From Gammaproteobacteria bacterium (GTDB lineage Bacteria > Pseudomonadota > Gammaproteobacteria > Steroidobacterales > Steroidobacteraceae): a DNA stretch of 15,603 nucleotides. A program made the position numbers and the translations under genes. Location: NCBI GenBank assembly GCA_029857655.1, contig JAOUGR010000010.1, positions 1 to 15,603 of the forward strand, written 5' to 3'. Positions 13,251 through 15,603 of the stretch are shown here, in pieces (the first letter of the stretch is position 1; each line of letters begins with the position of its first letter). The notes beneath the pieces were generated by a model. That model was not told where the DNA came from, made no database searches, and worked only from the letters and a program-made list of their open reading frames with translations.

Positions 13251-14299
13251 CCAGCGGCCTCCTGGTCTACGGTGCGAACGGCTACACGGGAGAAATGATC
13301 GCGCGTGCCGCGGTGGCTTCCGGTCTCGCGCCGGTACTGGCAGGCCGCTCGGCCGGGCCGATTGAGTCACTTGCCCGGGAGCTTGGCTGTGATTTTCGTG
13401 TCTTCGGTCTCGAAGACGAGGCCGTCGTCGTGAGGCAGCTCTCCGGCAGTCGCGTGGTGCTGCATTGCGCTGGCCCATTCTCCGCAACCGCAGGGCCGAT
13501 GATGGCCGCCTGCCTGGCGGCGCGCGCGCATTACACCGACATTACCGGCGAAATCGAGGTATTTGAACTCGGTTTCCGCCAGGACGCCGCTGCGCGGCAG
13601 GCCGGAATCGTGATTTGTCCGGGCGTCGGCTTCGATGTAGTGCCAACCGATTGCATCGCACTGGCGCTGAAGCAGGCGTTGCCGGAGGCGACTCACCTGG
13701 CGCTCGGCTTTGACAGCCGCTCGGGATGGAGCCGCGGCACCGCTTCGACCAGTGTCGAGGGCCTCGGTCACGGCAGCCGCGTGCGGGAGGCGGGCGTCAT
13801 CAGCTACATCCCGTTCGGCTCGCGCACGCGGCGAGTCGATTTCGGCGCAGGCGAGAAGCAGGCGACGGCGATTCCCTGGGGTGATATCAGCACCGCATTT
13901 CGGACAACCGGAATCCCGAACATCGAGGTATACGTGCCGGTGTCGCCCCGCGCGCTTGCGAACCTGCGCCGCCTGGGGAAGTTCGGCTGGCTGCTGCGTG
14001 CGGGCACTGTGCAATCGTTCCTGAAGTGGCGCATCCGCAAGGGTGCTGCGGGTCCGACTGCCGAAGAGCGCATGAAGACGCCCGTGTTCGTCTGGGGCGA
14101 GGCGCGCGCTGGACGACGAACGACGACCGCCAGGATCCGTGTGCCGAACGGTTACACGGTCACGACCGATGCGTCCCTTGCGATCGCGCGCCGGCTGCTG
14201 GCGGGCGGTGCATCACCCGGATTCACCACGCCGGCGCGACTGATGGGCGCCGATTTCGTCACGAGCCTGGCAGGCGCTTCAAAGATCACCATTGAATGA
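13247..14299 (+). CDS. Saccharopine dehydrogenase family NAD(P)-binding oxidoreductase
   Basis: A 350-residue protein starting at the ATG that overlaps the upstream stop (ATGA). The frame is open a further 18 codons but those lie inside the receiver gene. The Rossmann nucleotide-binding loop is GANGYTG at 9-15, after the strand LLVY, followed by VLAGRSAGPIESLA where the coenzyme ribose is bound. VLHCAGPFSATAGPMMAACL (about 74-93) and YTDITGEIEVFE (97-108) are typical of the saccharopine-dehydrogenase-like family, which also includes trans-acting enoyl reductases of lipid biosynthesis and many uncharacterised proteins. The length suits this group rather than true lysine-pathway saccharopine dehydrogenase (about 370-400, different C-terminus). 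Its substrate is unknown. Coupling to a YheT-type hydrolase is in line with lipid or fatty-acid chemistry, which is only a guess. Confidence 0.88.
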   Translation: MTSGLLVYGANGYTGEMIARAAVASGLAPVLAGRSAGPIESLARELGCDFRVFGLEDEAVVVRQLSGSRVVLHCAGPFSATAGPMMAACLAARAHYTDITGEIEVFELGFRQDAAARQAGIVICPGVGFDVVPTDCIALALKQALPEATHLALGFDSRSGWSRGTASTSVEGLGHGSRVREAGVISYIPFGSRTRRVDFGAGEKQATAIPWGDISTAFRTTGIPNIEVYVPVSPRALANLRRLGKFGWLLRAGTVQSFLKWRIRKGAAGPTAEERMKTPVFVWGEARAGRRTTTARIRVPNGYTVTTDASLAIARRLLAGGASPGFTTPARLMGADFVTSLAGASKITIE

Positions 14300-15299
14300 A
14301 GTGAATCCGCCGGCGCCCGAATCATTCGAGCCACCTGCCTGGCTCGCCAACCGCCACGTCCAGTCTGTGATGCCAAGCCTGCCGCTGCGGCGCGCTGCCG
14401 TCGAGCGACGTGCAAAATCAGTGATCAGCGCGAGCCAGCAGCTCATCCTCGACGCCGGCGACGGGGCAAGATTGATGGGCTGGTACTCCGACCCGTCGAC
14501 GGGCAAGAGGTCGGAACCGCAACGGCTCGCCGTGCTGCTGCACGGGTGGGAAGGCAGTTCCGAATCGCTTTATGTGCTGTCCGTGGCGCAGTCGCTGCAC
14601 GAGCGCGGATTCGCGGTGATGCGGCTGAACCTGCGCGACCATGGGGGCAGTCATGCATTGAATGAAGGGTTGTTCCATTCCTGCCGCATAGCCGAGGTGG
14701 TCGGCGCGGTCGCCCGGCTCCAGTCGTTGTTTCCAGCGGCGCGGCTGTCACTCGCGGGGTTTTCATTGGGCGGCAACTTCGCATTGCGAATCGGCGCACG
14801 CGCCGAAGCCGCCGGCATGCGGATCGAGCGCATCGTCGCGGTCTGCCCCGTGATTGATCCGGCGACGACACTGGCTGCCCTCGAGTCGGGGCCCGCCATG
14901 TACCGGCATTATTTCATGCTCAAATGGCGACGTTCGCTGCGTGCCAAGCAGGCGGCCTGGCCGGCGTCCTACGACTTCAGCGAACTGCTCGGCGAACGGT
15001 CCCTGACCGCGATGACCGAGCGGATGGTGCTCAAGTACACGGATTTCCCTGATCTAGCGAGTTACCTCGGGGGCTACGCAATTACGGGTGATGCGCTCGC
15101 CGGGTTGCAGATGCCGGCGCGCATCATCACGTCAGGCGACGATCCGATGATCCTCGCGCGGGACCTGAAACGGATCGCAATGCCGGCGTCTCTGGAATTG
15201 ACGCTCACCGCACGCGGCGGTCATTGCGGCTACATGGATGCATTGCGCGGCCCGAGCTGGATCGACCGCGTGATCGTCCAGGACCTGCTGCAGTCGTGA
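14292..15299 (+). CDS. YheT-type alpha/beta hydrolase
   Basis: A 335-residue hydrolase of the YheT/EMB8 branch (E. coli YheT is 340). The N-terminal signature PAWLANRHVQSVMPSL (15-30) corresponds to the P-x-W-x2-N-x-H-x-Q-x3-P-x-L motif of that branch. Catalytic candidates are Ser158 in the nucleophile elbow GFSLGG, Asp283 or Asp284 in SGDDP, and His311 in GGHCGY. LLHGWEGS (82-89) forms the oxyanion-hole region and LNLRDHGGS (112-120) follows. There is no usable ATG near the start. TTG at 14292 overlaps the upstream stop (14297-14299), and GTG at 14301 is an alternative three codons in; neither has a good ribosome site, so coupling to the upstream gene probably drives translation. The enzyme should be cytoplasmic with an ester substrate that is unknown. 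Confidence 0.88.
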   Translation: MNEVNPPAPESFEPPAWLANRHVQSVMPSLPLRRAAVERRAKSVISASQQLILDAGDGARLMGWYSDPSTGKRSEPQRLAVLLHGWEGSSESLYVLSVAQSLHERGFAVMRLNLRDHGGSHALNEGLFHSCRIAEVVGAVARLQSLFPAARLSLAGFSLGGNFALRIGARAEAAGMRIERIVAVCPVIDPATTLAALESGPAMYRHYFMLKWRRSLRAKQAAWPASYDFSELLGERSLTAMTERMVLKYTDFPDLASYLGGYAITGDALAGLQMPARIITSGDDPMILARDLKRIAMPASLELTLTARGGHCGYMDALRGPSWIDRVIVQDLLQS

Positions 15300-15303
15300 C
15301 AAA

Positions 15304-15603
15304 TCATGCGCTGATTGCGGCGCGCATTAGTTCAATCCACTTGAGGTAGCGGGCCAGCAGCCGCTGGTCCGGCTCTGGTTCCAGTCGCTGTATCGCGGGT
15401 CCGCAGAAATCCGCGGGTTCTCCCGCGACCAGGAATGCAAGGCCGCGTGAAGTCGCCTCACGATCACTCGTACGATCAACCGGCACGCGTGCGAGGCAGG
15501 CAAGCATGCGGCACAAGAGGTGATTCTCCGCCAGGCCGCCACTGGCTATCAGCCGCGCGGGAGCGTCCAGGTGGTGGTCGATCTCGTCCAGATTCGCCTT
15601 GAT
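15304..15603 (-). CDS. FGGY-family carbohydrate kinase, C-terminal part
   Basis: The last 99 residues of a kinase gene that continues past the window edge. ASGGLAENHLLCRMLACLARVPVDRTSDREATSRGLAFL is the C-terminal ATP-domain pattern of the FGGY family (glycerol kinase, xylulokinase and relatives): the SGG-x-A-x-N/H turn, then L-x-D-x(n)-PV-x-R, then E-x-T-x-x-G-A. The tail after this, with RYLKWIELMRAA, resembles the closing helix of glycerol-kinase-like members. Which sugar or polyol it phosphorylates cannot be told from this portion. Its stop is four bases from the stop of the convergent hydrolase gene, with no clear terminator between them. Confidence 0.85.
   Translation of the reverse strand: MKANLDEIDHHLDAPARLIASGGLAENHLLCRMLACLARVPVDRTSDREATSRGLAFLVAGEPADFCGPAIQRLEPEPDQRLLARYLKWIELMRAAISA

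Noticed and set aside
12492-13487. 331-codon minus-strand frame opposite the receiver gene
   Set aside because: Arg-rich translation, no recognisable domain, and opposite a gene with clear receiver and membrane segments.
1-15603. CRISPR arrays, tRNAs, insertion sequences, attachment sites
   Set aside because: No regular direct repeats, tRNA-like cloverleafs, transposase genes or terminal inverted repeats were recognised.

Overview
The window looks like part of the chromosome of a GC-rich proteobacterium, most likely a gammaproteobacterium. Several gene families are those of E. coli and its relatives: YadG/YadH-type ABC export, YedK, NudC with the SQPWPFPxS motif, a DUF1318 lipoprotein beside an AsmA-like protein, and YbaA. 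The lineage is inferred from family content only. There are no tRNA or rRNA genes, CRISPR arrays, transposases or phage genes, and the DNA reads as densely packed chromosomal operons.

Positions 1-2021 (minus strand) form a tight operon: a FlhC-like zinc-binding transcription factor, then NudC (NADH pyrophosphatase / RNA deNADding enzyme), then a DUF4126 membrane protein that is cut by the window edge. Facing it from 2133 on the plus strand is a 229-residue protein whose N-terminal part resembles FlhD. Its second half appears to be a second, diverged copy of the same fold. The two genes share a 111-bp divergent promoter region with a sigma70-like promoter and a CTGGTA-N6-TACCAG palindrome over its -10 box. 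This split FlhC/duplicated-FlhD pair, with no flagellar gene in sight, is the most unusual thing in the window.

Positions 2912-5338 (plus) carry yadG-yadH (ABC-2 exporter) and yedK (SRAP abasic-site crosslinking protein). Convergent to them, 8166-5348 (minus) encodes a 705-residue periplasmic AsmA/YdbH-like protein and a DUF1318 (YdbL-like) lipoprotein, an envelope pair.

Positions 8416-11041 (plus) hold two adjacent broken YCII/DGPF-type genes, each with an internal deletion, then intact ybaA (DUF1428), then a second ABC-2 exporter (ATPase plus permease) paralogous to YadGH. A secreted protein of unknown function (11827-11051, minus) converges on it.

Positions 11934-15299 (plus) form another tight operon: a CheY-type receiver fused through one membrane segment to a periplasmic, possibly degenerate OmpA-like domain; a saccharopine-dehydrogenase-family oxidoreductase; and a YheT-type alpha/beta hydrolase. 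The start and stop codons of these three genes overlap. The window ends in the C-terminal part of a FGGY carbohydrate kinase on the minus strand.
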